NCBI RefSeq assembly: GCF_040126305.1
Contig: NZ_CP149510.1
Location: 2,181,001 to 2,245,000, forward strand
Origin: Pararhizobium sp. A13
GTDB taxonomy: Bacteria; Pseudomonadota; Alphaproteobacteria; Rhizobiales; Rhizobiaceae
Reading direction: 5' to 3'
Length of the DNA: 64,000 nt
In this document: positions 40,399 through 49,555 of the stretch, in pieces
How the letters are laid out: the number at the start of each line of letters is the position of its first letter
Numbering within the stretch: position 1 is the stretch's first letter
The notes under the pieces: model-generated
What the model was told of the DNA's origin: nothing
The model's database searches: none
The model's input: only the letters and a program-made list of their open reading frames with translations
Made by a program: the position numbers and the translations under genes

Positions 40399-41862
40399 TC
40401 AATACGGCGACTCGACCTTCCCCATCGCCACGTAGACGCTCTTCAGTTCCGTGTAGTGATTGAGCGCCGCCAGCGAGTTCTCCCGCCCGAAACCGGACTG
40501 CTTCGAGCCGCCGAACGGCACCTCGACCGGCGCCAGATTGTAAGTGTTGATCCACAGTGTGCCGGCTTCCAGCTGATCGACCACACGGTGTGCGCGGGTG
40601 AGGTCCGAGGTGAAGACGCCGGCCGAAAGGCCGAACTCGCTGCCGTTGGCCCGGGCGATCACCTCGTCTTCGCGTTCGAAGTCGAGCACGCACATGACCG
40701 GTCCGAAGATTTCCTCGCGGGCGATCGTCATCTCGTCGGTGACGTCGGCAAAGACGGTCGGCTGAATATAGGTGCCCTCGGAGGGCACCGAATTCGGAAT
40801 GCCGCCGCCGGTCAAGAGCGTCGCACCCTCGGCCTTACCCTTTTCGATATAGGAGAACACCTTGTCGAGCTGCGCGCGTGAGACCATCGGCCCGAGCTGC
40901 GTTGCCTCGTCCATCGGGTCGCCGATGACGATCTTTTCGGTGCGCTCCTTCAGGCGCGACAGGAACTTGTCCTTGATGCCCTTCTGCACGAAGACGCGCG
41001 TGCCGTTCGAGCAGACCTGGCCGGTCGAGTAGAAATTGCCGAGCATCGCGCCGCCGATGGCGCTTTCGAGATCGGCATCGTCGAAGACGATCAGCGGCGA
41101 CTTGCCGCCGAGCTCCATCGTGACGTGCTTCAACTGCGCGGCCGCGGCACCCGCCACCTTACGGCCGGTCTCGACCGAGCCGGTGAGCGACACCTTGGCG
41201 ACGTCCTTGTGGTTGACGAGCAACGGCCCCGTCGTCCGGTCGCCCTGGATGACGTTGTAGAGCCCCTTCGGCAGGCCGGCTTCATGGAGGATCTCGGCGA
41301 TCTTCAACGCACCGAGCGGCGTGTTTTCCGACGGCTTGAACACCATGGCATTGCCCGCGACCAGCGCCGGTGCGCCCTTCCAGCAGGCGATCTGCTGCGG
41401 ATAGTTCCAGGCGCCGATGCCGACACAGACGCCGAGCGGCACGCGCTTGGTGAAGGCAAAATCGCCGCCCAGCGGGATGTAGTCGCCGTTAAGTGCCGCC
41501 GCTGCCACGCCGCCGAAGAATTCGAACGCATCCGCGCCCGAGGTCGGGTCGGCGACGATGGTTTCCTGGATCGGCTTGCCTGTGTCGAGCGTTTCAAGTT
41601 CGGAAAGCTCGCGGTTGCGCTCGCGCATGATCTCGGCAGCGCGCTTGAGGATGCGGCCGCGCGCCGTCGGGCTCATCGCCGCCCACTCAGGTTGGGCGCG
41701 CTTGGCCGCCGCAATCGCCTTTTCGACGATGCCGGGGGTCGCCGCATGCAGCCGGGCGATGACTTCGCCGGTCGCCGGATAGATGCTGTCGAAGGCGGTG
41801 CCGTCGATATCCTCGACGTATTCGCCGTCGATGAAGTGGGAGGCTGGCGGTTGGGCTTTCAT
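40399..41862 (-). CDS. betB: Betaine aldehyde dehydrogenase
   Basis: 487 residues, full length. ALDH features are [18 protein letters not shown], the NAD site ([14 protein letters not shown]), the general base in [13 protein letters not shown] and the catalytic cysteine in [15 protein letters not shown]. It converts betaine aldehyde to glycine betaine, an osmoprotectant and carbon/nitrogen source. The start at 41862 follows the betC stop by one base, and GAGGGGAATAAG serves as its ribosome site. Confidence 0.97.
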   Translation of the reverse strand: MKAQPPASHFIDGEYVEDIDGTAFDSIYPATGEVIARLHAATPGIVEKAIAAAKRAQPEWAAMSPTARGRILKRAAEIMRERNRELSELETLDTGKPIQETIVADPTSGADAFEFFGGVAAAALNGDYIPLGGDFAFTKRVPLGVCVGIGAWNYPQQIACWKGAPALVAGNAMVFKPSENTPLGALKIAEILHEAGLPKGLYNVIQGDRTTGPLLVNHKDVAKVSLTGSVETGRKVAGAAAAQLKHVTMELGGKSPLIVFDDADLESAIGGAMLGNFYSTGQVCSNGTRVFVQKGIKDKFLSRLKERTEKIVIGDPMDEATQLGPMVSRAQLDKVFSYIEKGKAEGATLLTGGGIPNSVPSEGTYIQPTVFADVTDEMTIAREEIFGPVMCVLDFEREDEVIARANGSEFGLSAGVFTSDLTRAHRVVDQLEAGTLWINTYNLAPVEVPFGGSKQSGFGRENSLAALNHYTELKSVYVAMGKVESPY

Positions 41863-41863
41863 C

Positions 41864-43402
41864 TTATTCCCCTCGCGGAAAGCGTTTGGATTCTTCGAGA
41901 TTGTCGAGATTCATGTGGTTGCGCATGTAGCGCTCGGATGCCTTCTGCAGCGGCTGATGATCCCACGGGTAATAGGCACCATTCCGCAGTGCCTCGTAGA
42001 CCACCCAGCGCCGTGCCTGGCTCTGGCGGACGGCGGCGTCAAAGGCTTCCATGTCCCAGCGCGCCTCGCGCATCTGCCGGAAGGCCTCGAGCGTCGCTTT
42101 GATCACCGGACCGGCCGGATCCCTGGCAAGATTGGTGAGTTCCAGCGGATCGGCATCGAGATCGAAAAGCTGGTCCGGATCGAGCGCGCAATGGACATAT
42201 TTCCACTTGCCCTCGCGGATTGAGACGAGCGGCGCGTAGGACCCTTCCGCCGCATATTCCATCAGCACCGGTGTGATGCGCTCGGCACCGTTGATGACCG
42301 GCAGCAGGCTCTCGCCGTCCGTCCAGGGCATGATTTCATCCATCGAGATGCCGGCGAGATCGCAGAGGGTCGGCGTGACATCAAGGTTGGACGTCGGCGT
42401 CAGATGCAGGCCGGGGGTGACGCCAGGCCCGGCGATCATCAACGGCACGCGGGCAGAGCCTTCGAAGAAGTTCATCTTGAACCACAACCCGCGCTCGCCG
42501 AGCATGTCGCCGTGATCCGAGCAGAACAGGATCAGCGTGTCGTCCAGCATTCGCGTCCGGGTCAGCGTGTCGATCAGTTCGCCGACCTTCTCGTCGAGAT
42601 AGGAGATATTGGCGAAATAGGCCTGGCGCGAACGGCGGATGTTTTCCTCCGTCAGGGCGAAGCTCTCGTAGTCGCAGGCGAGCATCAGGCGCTGCGAATG
42701 CGGGTCCTGTTCCTCAAGGGCAATCTCGCCGACCTCTGGCAGAAGTTGGTGGCAGTCGTTGTAGAGATCCCAGAATTTGCGGCGCGCCACATAGGGGTCG
42801 TGCGGATGGGTGAACGAGACGGTCAAGGCCCATGGGCGGCGGGCCTCGTCGCCCTGCTCGCGTGACAGCTGATAGAGCTTCTGGTTGGCGAGGAAGGCAA
42901 CCTCGTCGTCATACTCCATCTGGTTGGTGATTTCGGCCACGCCCGCGCCGGTGACGGAGCCGAGATTGTGATACCACCAGTCGATCCGCTCACCCGGCTT
43001 GCGATAGTCCGGCGTCCAGCCGAAATCGGCCGGGTAGATGTCGGTCGTCAGCCGTTCCTCGAAGCCATGCAGCTGGTCGGGGCCGACGAAATGCATCTTG
43101 CCGGACAGCGCCGTATAATAACCGGCCCGACGCAGGTGATGCGCATAGGTCGGGATCGAGGAGATATATTCGGCCGCATTGTCATAGACCTGCGTGCGGC
43201 TCGGCAGCTGCCCGGCCATGAACGAGGCGCGGGCAGGGGCGCAGAGCGGCGAAGAGGTGTAGTTGTTGCGGAAACGCGCCGAGCGTTTGGCGAGCGCCTT
43301 CATCTGCGGCGCGTGCAGGAACTCCGCCGGGCCGTCGGGAAAGAACTTTCCGTTCAGCTGGTCGACCATGATGATCAGGATATTCGGCCGGCGAGCGGTC
43401 AT
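41864..43402 (-). CDS. betC: Choline-sulfatase
   Basis: 512 residues. It hydrolyses choline-O-sulfate to choline and sulfate. The sulfatase signature [16 protein letters not shown] contains Cys54, which is expected to be converted to formylglycine. Metal ligands are in [14 protein letters not shown] and [13 protein letters not shown]. The C-terminal choline-sulfatase extension ([20 protein letters not shown]) is present. The gene overlaps betI by four bases (ATGA) and precedes betB by one base. betC within the bet operon is typical of Sinorhizobium and relatives. Confidence 0.97.
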   Translation of the reverse strand: MTARRPNILIIMVDQLNGKFFPDGPAEFLHAPQMKALAKRSARFRNNYTSSPLCAPARASFMAGQLPSRTQVYDNAAEYISSIPTYAHHLRRAGYYTALSGKMHFVGPDQLHGFEERLTTDIYPADFGWTPDYRKPGERIDWWYHNLGSVTGAGVAEITNQMEYDDEVAFLANQKLYQLSREQGDEARRPWALTVSFTHPHDPYVARRKFWDLYNDCHQLLPEVGEIALEEQDPHSQRLMLACDYESFALTEENIRRSRQAYFANISYLDEKVGELIDTLTRTRMLDDTLILFCSDHGDMLGERGLWFKMNFFEGSARVPLMIAGPGVTPGLHLTPTSNLDVTPTLCDLAGISMDEIMPWTDGESLLPVINGAERITPVLMEYAAEGSYAPLVSIREGKWKYVHCALDPDQLFDLDADPLELTNLARDPAGPVIKATLEAFRQMREARWDMEAFDAAVRQSQARRWVVYEALRNGAYYPWDHQPLQKASERYMRNHMNLDNLEESKRFPRGE

Positions 43403-44001
43403 GCGGCATGTCCTTGTGCGGAAAGAGCAGTCAGATTGAGCGTTATGTAGTCGTCGGTCAGCGCGATCGAAGCTTCAGCCGTGACCGGCGAGGAACCGAG
43501 CGCGCGTCGAATATAGAGCCCGTCGATCATGGCTGCCGCACCTTCGGCGACGCGCACCGCGTTATCCGCGTCACAAAGCGCTTTCAGGTTGGCAAGGAGA
43601 TTGGAGCGCAGCCGACGGGCATAGATGACGAGGAAGCGGCGGGTTTCCTCCGACCGCTGGGCTTCGGAATAAAAGGCGAGCCAGGCGGCGATCGTTTCCG
43701 GCGCGAACTGGTCGGCCTGGAAGGAGACGCGCACGAGGGCCGACAACCGTTCGCGCGCGGTCTTCGCCGCCTGGAGTGCCGTCACCGTATCGTCGCGCAA
43801 CTGCTTCAGAAGAGAGCGGATCGTCTCGATCAGCAGCTGTTCCTTGCTGCCGAAATAGTGATGCGCCAGTGCTGCCGAAACGCCGGCGTTGCGGGCGATG
43901 TCGGACATGGTGACCGACAGCGTGCCCTGATCGCCGATCACGCGAAGCGCAGCATTCACCAGCGCCTTGCGGCGCACCGGTTCCATCCCGATTTTCGGCA
44001 T
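43399..44001 (-). CDS. betI: TetR-type repressor BetI
   Basis: 200 residues. The TetR helix-turn-helix shows as VTMSDIARNAGVSAALAHHY then FGSKEQLL. The C-terminal domain matches BetI, the choline-sensing repressor of the bet operon. It is the first gene of the operon, overlapping betC by four bases. A TTGATTGA-N4-TCAATCAA palindrome 32 bases upstream of the start is the likely operator and suggests autoregulation. Confidence 0.96.
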   Translation of the reverse strand: MPKIGMEPVRRKALVNAALRVIGDQGTLSVTMSDIARNAGVSAALAHHYFGSKEQLLIETIRSLLKQLRDDTVTALQAAKTARERLSALVRVSFQADQFAPETIAAWLAFYSEAQRSEETRRFLVIYARRLRSNLLANLKALCDADNAVRVAEGAAAMIDGLYIRRALGSSPVTAEASIALTDDYITLNLTALSAQGHAA

Positions 44002-44032
44002 CTTCTATCCCTCTGATGAGGGCAGTGTATTT

Positions 44033-44052
44033 TTGATTGATCCGTCAATCAA
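44033..44052. promoter_or_regulatory. Palindromic operator, probably for BetI
   Basis: TTGATTGA-TCCG-TCAATCAA is a perfect inverted repeat with eight-base arms in the intergenic region between betI and the HdeD-like gene. BetI sites in other bacteria are TTGA/TCAA-centred palindromes. Confidence 0.8.
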
Positions 44053-44146
44053 TAAAAATATTCCAGATCTTTCCCTTTGATTTCAGCGTAGAATGTTGCT
44101 CTATTCACGCTTGAACGATCATCCGTAAGTAATTGGAGGTTGCGTC

Positions 44147-44695
44147 ATGGCTCAGGCATTCGACCCGACGGGAAAACTGGTTGCCAGCGAGAAATGGGGA
44201 TGGTTCGTGGCACTCGGCGTGCTGATGATCATGATGGGCGGCATCGCTTTCGGCAACGTGCTCGGTGCCACCGTCGCCTCCGTCTACTATGTCGGCATCA
44301 TCATGCTGGTGGGTGGCATGCTGCATCTCGCCCAGGCATTCCGCGTCAAGGGCTGGGAGCGCGTGCTCTACTGGAGCCTGAGCGGTGCCTGTTACACCGT
44401 CGCGGGCGTTTTCGCCCTTCTCAATCCGCTCTTGGCGTCGGCGATCCTCACCTTCCTGATGGCGGTCGCGCTGATGGTCGCCGGTGCCTTCCGTATCTGG
44501 TCCGCCTTCAATCTGCGGCCGCTCAAGGGCTGGGGATGGATTGCCCTTGGCGGCGTGGTCACAGCACTTGCGGGCCTCGTCATCGCTGCCGGCTGGCCGG
44601 TCAACAGCCTCTGGATCCTCGGTCTGTTCCTCGCGATCGATCTCGTCATGCAGGGTCTTGCACTCATCGCGTTTGGTGTTCTCGCCAGGGGCTGA
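44147..44695 (+). CDS. HdeD-family membrane protein
   Basis: 182 residues with six predicted helices (WFVALGVLMIMMGGIAFG, VYYVGIIMLVGGMLHLAQAF, ACYTVAGVFALLNPLLASAI, LTFLMAVALMVAGAFRIW, WIALGGVVTALAGLVIAAGW, ILGLFLAIDLVMQGLALIA). GGAGG precedes the ATG. HdeD-like proteins are linked to acid stress in enterobacteria; the role here is unproven. It is divergent from betI, across the proposed BetI operator. Confidence 0.88.
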   Translation: MAQAFDPTGKLVASEKWGWFVALGVLMIMMGGIAFGNVLGATVASVYYVGIIMLVGGMLHLAQAFRVKGWERVLYWSLSGACYTVAGVFALLNPLLASAILTFLMAVALMVAGAFRIWSAFNLRPLKGWGWIALGGVVTALAGLVIAAGWPVNSLWILGLFLAIDLVMQGLALIAFGVLARG

Positions 44696-44757
44696 CGGTG
44701 TTTTTGCCGTTGGAAGAGGTGGTTGTCTCTTGCGGTTAACTCTCGCCATTCATTGAA

Positions 44758-44775
44758 TTTTCACAAAACTGTCAT
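44758..44775 (+). promoter_or_regulatory. PHO-box-like site upstream of the EAL-CBS-GGDDF gene
   Basis: TTTTCAC-AAAA-CTGTCAT fits the 7-4-7 direct-repeat layout of a PhoB box (consensus CTGTCAT/CTTTCAC halves). It lies 73 bases before the start codon, where it could replace a -35 element. It is seen on one strand only, in a short intergenic region. Confidence 0.6.
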
Positions 44776-44847
44776 GCTGGGGAAACGGAAAATTTAAGCC
44801 TCGGACGTGATGGTTTACGCGACCATGTCCGCTTCCGGAGTTCGCGC

Positions 44848-46647
44848 ATGTCCGCCGCTGAAATGCTGTCCCTGCGCCGCTTCGGCGACGACCAGATCGT
44901 CAACCTGGCCAAGCTCGCGATCGAAAACGCCTTCCAGCCGATCGCCGAAATCGCCACGGGCGCCGTCTTCGGTTACGAAACCCTGATGCGTGGCTTCGAA
45001 CGGCTGGGCTTCAAGTCGCCGCTCGAACTGCTCGACAAGGCGGAGGCGGCGGGGCAACTCGTGGCGCTGGAGCACATGATCAACACCCGCGCCTTTGCCG
45101 GCTTCGCCAGCCTGCCGGATTTCGCCTCGCGGACCTTGTTCGTCAATTTCGACAGCCGCCTGATCGGGCTGGAGGGCGATCTCGTCGAGCGGCTCGGCAA
45201 TCACCTGAAGCGCGCCAACATCCCGCCGTCGTCGATCTGTTTCGAGCTGTCCGAGCGCTTCGACAGCAGCAAGATGCCGGATTTTTCAGGCCTCGTGAAA
45301 CGCCTGCGGCTTGCCGGCTTCAAGCTGGCGATCGACGATTTTGGCGTTGGGTTCAATGGGCTGAAGCTGCTCTGCGACCAGCCGGTGGACTACGTGAAGA
45401 TCGATCGGCATTTCATCTGCGGCATCGAAGCCAACCCGCGCAAGCGCCACATTGTGCGCCACACCGTCAATACCGCCCATGTGCTCGGCACCCGGGTCAT
45501 TGCCGAGGGCGTCGAGACGGAAGCCGAATTCGCCACCTGCCGCGATCTTGGCTGCGATCTCGTCCAGGGATATTTCGTCGCCCGCCCGACTGTGCATTTC
45601 GCCGATCTGCAGCCGACCTATCCGCATTTGGAGCAGAGCGCCGGCGCCCGCCGCCAATCTATCTCGCTCGACAGCATCCTTATCCGCAAGCAGATCGAGC
45701 AGGTTCCGGCGCTGCGCGAGAACGACGATCTGGATTCGGTGTTCGAACTGTTCCGCCGCTCGCCGCAGCGCAGCTTCTTTCCGGTGCTCAACGCCAATGG
45801 CGAGCCGCGCGGCGTGCTGCACGAATACCACGTCAAGGAGATGATCTATCATCCCTTTGGCCGCGACCTCTTGAAGAACCATATGTACCAGCGCCACATC
45901 TCGCATTTCGTCAGCCCGGCGCCGATAGCCGATCTGGAAACGCCGGCCGACGAGATGCTGAAGATCTTTGCCGGCATGGACGGCAGCGACTGCGTCATCC
46001 TGACGGAGAACATGCGCTATGCCGGCGTGCTGTCCGCCTCCTCGCTTCTGAAGATCATCAGCGAAAAACAGCTGAAGACGGCGCAGGAACAGAACCCGCT
46101 CACCGGGCTTCCGGGCAACCGCGCGATCCGCGACTACGTGCACGACGCGGTGCTCGACGGCGATGAGGCCCGCTATTTCTGCTATTGCGACTTCGACAGC
46201 TTCAAGCCTTTCAACGATCACTACGGTTTCCAGAAAGGCGACCTCGCCATCTCGCTGTTTGCAGCCTTGATGCGCCGGCATTTCATCGGCGAGGAAAAGT
46301 TTCTGGGCCATGTCGGCGGCGACGATTTCTTCATCGGCGTCCGTGGCTGGACGCAGGAGGAGGTGGGCGCTGTGCTGACGCGGGTTCTTTCCGAGTTCCG
46401 CAGCGACGTCCGCCAGCTCTATTCGCACGAACACCAGCAGGCGGGCTACATGACCGGCCATGGCCGAGGTGGCGAAACGACGATCTTCCCGCTGATGCGC
46501 TGCTCGATCGCGGTGCTGATCCTGCCGGAAGGTTTCGTTTTTTCCGATGCCCAGGCTGTCAGCGCCCGCATCGCCGAAATCAAGAGCCGTGCCAAGGAAA
46601 GCGACGATGGATTGGTCTTCGACACGTTTGGTGGCGTGGCGCTCTGA
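44848..46647 (+). CDS. EAL - CBS pair - degenerate GGDEF (GGDDF) c-di-GMP protein
   Basis: 599 residues. The EAL domain is N-terminal (about 20-255) and keeps most catalytic residues: Glu44 in YETLMR, Asn100 (LFVNFD), Glu133 (CFELSER), Asp163-Asp164 (IDDFGVGF), Lys184 and the loop AEGVETEAE. A CBS pair follows (about 270-410), then a GGDEF domain with GGDDF at 490-494. The GGDEF site has Asp in place of Glu and no RxxD site. It is therefore more likely a phosphodiesterase or effector than a cyclase. There is no membrane helix. GGAG lies eight bases before the ATG. Confidence 0.9.
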   Translation: MSAAEMLSLRRFGDDQIVNLAKLAIENAFQPIAEIATGAVFGYETLMRGFERLGFKSPLELLDKAEAAGQLVALEHMINTRAFAGFASLPDFASRTLFVNFDSRLIGLEGDLVERLGNHLKRANIPPSSICFELSERFDSSKMPDFSGLVKRLRLAGFKLAIDDFGVGFNGLKLLCDQPVDYVKIDRHFICGIEANPRKRHIVRHTVNTAHVLGTRVIAEGVETEAEFATCRDLGCDLVQGYFVARPTVHFADLQPTYPHLEQSAGARRQSISLDSILIRKQIEQVPALRENDDLDSVFELFRRSPQRSFFPVLNANGEPRGVLHEYHVKEMIYHPFGRDLLKNHMYQRHISHFVSPAPIADLETPADEMLKIFAGMDGSDCVILTENMRYAGVLSASSLLKIISEKQLKTAQEQNPLTGLPGNRAIRDYVHDAVLDGDEARYFCYCDFDSFKPFNDHYGFQKGDLAISLFAALMRRHFIGEEKFLGHVGGDDFFIGVRGWTQEEVGAVLTRVLSEFRSDVRQLYSHEHQQAGYMTGHGRGGETTIFPLMRCSIAVLILPEGFVFSDAQAVSARIAEIKSRAKESDDGLVFDTFGGVAL

Positions 46648-46668
46648 TTGCCGGTGGCGCTGAAGAGA

Positions 46669-46705
46669 AAACGGGCCGGAACCCATCATGGATTCCAGCC
46701 CGTTT
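46669..46705. terminator. Bidirectional terminator
   Basis: AAACGGGCCGGAA pairs with TTCCAGCCCGTTT (one mismatch) around a loop. It is located between the convergent EAL-CBS-GGDDF and DUF1344 genes. Confidence 0.8.
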
Positions 46706-46763
46706 CTGCATGAGCCCAAAGCGTCTAGCCGCGATCAGGAAAACTCATGCGACGATCTGCGCG

Positions 46764-47024
46764 TCACTGCGTCAACGGCGTGACGGCCGTTGCCTGATGC
46801 TTCTTGCCGATCATCTCATAGGCGATCGTAACCTTTTCGCCGACCTTGAGGCCCGGGTTCCTGAAGTTGGCCGGCAGCATGTAGCGGGTGCCGTTCTTCA
46901 GCGTCAGCGTCATCGCCTTGGTGTCGAGGGCGCGGATGGTGCCGGTCGTGGTGCTGGCCGCGAAAGCGGCTGACGAAAGGGAGATTGCGGAGATGAGGGT
47001 CAATGAGGTCAGAAGAGCACGCAT
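46764..47024 (-). CDS. DUF1344-like small periplasmic protein
   Basis: 86 residues from the ATG at 47024, with AAGGA eight bases upstream. The signal peptide (LTSLTLISAISLSSAAFA) is cut near AAST. The mature ~65-residue beta protein has the pattern TGTIRALDTKAMTLTLKNGT then GLKVGEKVTIAYE, as in DUF1344 proteins of rhizobia. Its role is unknown, possibly in the cell envelope. Confidence 0.8.
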   Translation of the reverse strand: MRALLTSLTLISAISLSSAAFAASTTTGTIRALDTKAMTLTLKNGTRYMLPANFRNPGLKVGEKVTIAYEMIGKKHQATAVTPLTQ

Positions 47025-47359
47025 GGGTGTCGTCCTTGTAAAGGTCCCTGTGTACGGACCGATCGTCATGAAACCGTCCGGAGTTCGTCGCGTCGCGGCT
47101 GGGAGGGCCGCCGGCGTCTCCCGGTTTCGAGGATGACGCTAGACCCGGTTTCTGCACCGTTCAAATTAAAGAAACTTAATTTTTCCACAACCTTGGATGG
47201 CTCAATTTTGCCACGATGCGGCGCCGCATTCGTGCGTCGCTATCGTTTTGCCGTATTGTTTGATTGCGGCCGTGCCCGCTGTCGGCGGTCAAAACACAGC
47301 TTTGCCCTTCTCTCCCTGCGCGCTAGATAACCGGTAGTCATGCAAACGAGGAGAAGACC
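47025..47359. promoter_or_regulatory. Intergenic region with an AT-rich palindrome
   Basis: About 335 bases between divergent starts. AAATTAA-AGAAAC-TTAATTT at 47163-47182 is a perfect inverted repeat and a possible operator or promoter part for the DUF1344 gene. No gene or RNA was found. Confidence 0.5.
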
Positions 47360-48358
47360 GTGACCCTGCCGACCGAAATGACCTATGTCGATCTTCCGTC
47401 TCCCGGCGGGCCGGAAAAGATGGTGCTGGCGCGCGGGCCGCTGCCGCAAATCAAGCCCGGCGATATCCTGATCCGGGTCGAGGCTTCCGGCGTCAATCGC
47501 CCGGACGTGCTGCAGCGGCAGGGCCACTATCCGCCGCCGCCGGGCGCAAGCCCGATCCTCGGGCTTGAGGTCGCCGGCGAAGTGGTGGCAATCGGCGAGG
47601 GTGCCGAGGGCTTCACGGTCGGAGACAAGGTCTGTGGCCTTGCCAATGGCGGCGGTTATGCCGAGTTCTGCGCCCTGCCGGCGACGCAGGCCCTGCCTTG
47701 GCCGAGGGGCTATGACGCGGCGCGCGCAGCAGCCTTGCCGGAAACCTTCTTCACGGTCTGGGCCAATGTCTTCCAGATGGCCGATCTGGTGGAAGGCGAA
47801 AAGATCCTCATCCATGGCGGTTCGAGCGGTATCGGCACCACGGCCATCCAGCTTGCCCGCTCCTTCGGCGCCGAGGTCTTCGTCACCGCCGGAGCCAAGG
47901 ACAAGTGCGACGCCTGTGTCTCGCTCGGTGCCAGGCGGGCGATCAACTACCGCGAAGAGGATTTCAAGGCGGTCATCCTCGAGGAGACCGGCGGCCACGG
48001 CGTCGATGTCATCCTCGATATGGTTGGGGCACCCTATTTCGATCGCAACATCGCCTCGCTCGCCAAGGATGGTCGCCTGTCGATCATCGCCTTCCTCGGC
48101 GGCGCCACGGTGGAGAAGGCCAATATCGCCCCGATCCTCGCCAAGCGCCTGCACGTCATGGGCTCGGCCATGCGGCCCCGCACGGCGGTCGAGAAGGAGG
48201 CGATCCGTGACGAACTGCTGGACAATGTCTGGCCGCTCCTGGACGAGGGCGACGTCGCCCCGGTCATGCACGCTGTGGTGCCGTTCTCGAATGTTTCCGA
48301 GGCGCATCGCCTGATGGAGGCCGGCGATCACATCGGCAAGATCGTCATGACGTTCTAA
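47360..48358 (+). CDS. NAD(P)H quinone oxidoreductase, zinc-free MDR family (PIG3/TP53I3-like)
   Basis: 332 residues, starting at GTG 47360 with GAGGAGA upstream. An ATG at 47378 is a weaker alternative. The MDR pattern is [34 protein letters not shown] and the NADPH motif [19 protein letters not shown]. The structural zinc cysteines of alcohol dehydrogenases are absent. [13 protein letters not shown] and GSAMRPRT are typical of PIG3-type quinone reductases. It is monocistronic. Confidence 0.92.
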   Translation: MTLPTEMTYVDLPSPGGPEKMVLARGPLPQIKPGDILIRVEASGVNRPDVLQRQGHYPPPPGASPILGLEVAGEVVAIGEGAEGFTVGDKVCGLANGGGYAEFCALPATQALPWPRGYDAARAAALPETFFTVWANVFQMADLVEGEKILIHGGSSGIGTTAIQLARSFGAEVFVTAGAKDKCDACVSLGARRAINYREEDFKAVILEETGGHGVDVILDMVGAPYFDRNIASLAKDGRLSIIAFLGGATVEKANIAPILAKRLHVMGSAMRPRTAVEKEAIRDELLDNVWPLLDEGDVAPVMHAVVPFSNVSEAHRLMEAGDHIGKIVMTF

Positions 48359-48427
48359 AGTCTAAGGCCGCCTGCCTTGCAATCCGGGCGAATCAGACTA
48401 CCTTCAAGTCATCTTCAACGTAAAGAA

Positions 48428-48615
48428 AGGAAGGTGATCCAGTGTCTAATGAGCTTTCGAACCTCGTAACGGACATGGGAATTGTGGTGGCAGAAACGAG
48501 GCAGCCCTCGATCTGAACCCAGCCTTCCTGCGGGTCGCACCTTCAAAGGATGTGGTCCGGGCCTGTTACCTGGCTAAAACTCATGGAGGGCCGCCCTGTG
48601 CGGCCCTTTTTGTTG
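48428..48615 (+). ncRNA. Candidate small transcript with a 24-codon ORF and a strong terminator
   Basis: After GGAAGG at 48429 a GTG at 48442 opens a 24-codon frame (VSNELSNLVTDMGIVVAETR...PSI, stop 48516). About 70 bases later GGGCCGC-CCTGT-GCGGCCC is followed by TTTTTGTT. A translated leader or small regulatory RNA of about 180 bases is suggested. No known Rfam-like motif was recognised. No downstream gene is in a position to be attenuated. Confidence 0.4.
48588..48615 (+). terminator. Rho-independent terminator
   Basis: A perfect seven-pair GC stem (GGGCCGC/GCGGCCC) with a five-base loop is followed by TTTTTGTTG. Confidence 0.85.
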
Positions 48616-48871
48616 CATGCAAAGTAAACCTCCATGCCAACAAATATGCCCGCAAGCGGCGATATAAGGGGTACCACTTTTGGGCACGCGGATATTTCGT
48701 CTCGACGACGGGCTAGAATGAGCAGATCGTCAGACAATACATCCGCAATCAGGAAAAGGCCGACAAAGCTTCCGACTTTGCCGACCTCTTCAAGCGTAGC
48801 TACTAAGCGCTAACAAAACCACTTCTAGTGGTTCAAGCGCTGCGTTTCAAACCTCCACCTCTGGTGGAGGT
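48612..48871 (+). mobile_element. IS200/IS605-type insertion sequence, 3' remnant
   Basis: In frame at 48672 the sequence reads YHFWARGYFVSTTG, a hallmark of IS200/IS605 TnpA. An in-frame TAG follows at 48714, then NEQIVRQYIRNQEKADKASD and DLFKRSY with stop TAA at 48804-48806. The 5' two thirds, with the HUH motif and possibly the catalytic Tyr, are gone. Two hairpins follow immediately: AGCGCT(ACCACT-TCT-AGTGGT)AGCGCT at 48806-48841 and ACCTCCACC-TCT-GGTGGAGGT at 48851-48871. Such subterminal hairpins are typical of the right end of these single-strand transposing elements. Confidence 0.75.
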
Positions 48872-48908
48872 CATGACTTTGTCTGCGTACAAATCCGCCG
48901 CGGTCATC

Positions 48909-49484
48909 TCAAAGCGTCTCACCCGGCTCCGGCGACGCAGAGAAATCGAGCGGATAGCGTATGAAGATAGTGCCCTCGTGGACGGCATAGGGAACTATGA
49001 AGCCATAGCGAGGTTCCACCAGTTCGCGGATGTCATCGCGAAGGGTCCTTCGCCCCATATGTGGATGCTCGGCAACCGGCCGTATTGTCTTGGATATCTG
49101 TGTCGCAACCGACTTGTAGCCGCGCGGGTTTTTAAGGCGAAGCCATTCCTTGAGATCATCAAGATCCTGTAGGGCATGAGAGGTAAATCGTATCCTCATC
49201 GAAAGGGACAGGGATGTCGGTCCCGGACGGGGCTTTTCGGCGTCGCCGCCCCAACTTTCCAGCCAGTCCAGCACTTCGTCGCCATCGAGGGATTGGCCTT
49301 GCTTCGCATCCCTCGTGGCGGCATCCATGTCGGAGAGCCAGCGCAGCTGGTTGTTGACATAGGTGTCGATGGCATCGTTGACGATGAGCGATCGCGAACG
49401 TCCCGTCTGCTCGGCCAGGGACTCAATTTGAGCCTCCAGATCTTCCGGCACATCGATCAAAAGTCTTTTTAGCGGTTGTGGCAT
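48909..49484 (-). CDS. ParD-like antitoxin fused in frame to a ParE/RelE-like toxin
   Basis: 191 residues. The first ~85 form a ribbon-helix-helix antitoxin (KRLLIDVPEDLEAQIESLAE, GRSRSLIVNDAIDTYVNNQL). After a linker (EKPRPGPTSLSLS) comes MRIRFTSHALQDLDDLKEWL, then HPHMGRRTLRDDIRELVEPR and YGFIVPYAVHEGTIFIRY, the toxin body. The toxin's own ATG is still present at the junction (ATGA). The last 14 residues (PLDFSASPEPGETL) do not look like a normal toxin end, so the 3' end may be frameshifted. GGAGA precedes the start. Whether the fusion is active is unknown. Confidence 0.75.
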   Translation of the reverse strand: MPQPLKRLLIDVPEDLEAQIESLAEQTGRSRSLIVNDAIDTYVNNQLRWLSDMDAATRDAKQGQSLDGDEVLDWLESWGGDAEKPRPGPTSLSLSMRIRFTSHALQDLDDLKEWLRLKNPRGYKSVATQISKTIRPVAEHPHMGRRTLRDDIRELVEPRYGFIVPYAVHEGTIFIRYPLDFSASPEPGETL

Positions 49485-49555
49485 CCTGTCTCCGTACGGA
49501 TTCCAGACCCGATCCTAACATAGTTTTTCGGGCCGCATCTGAAAACCTCCAGCTC

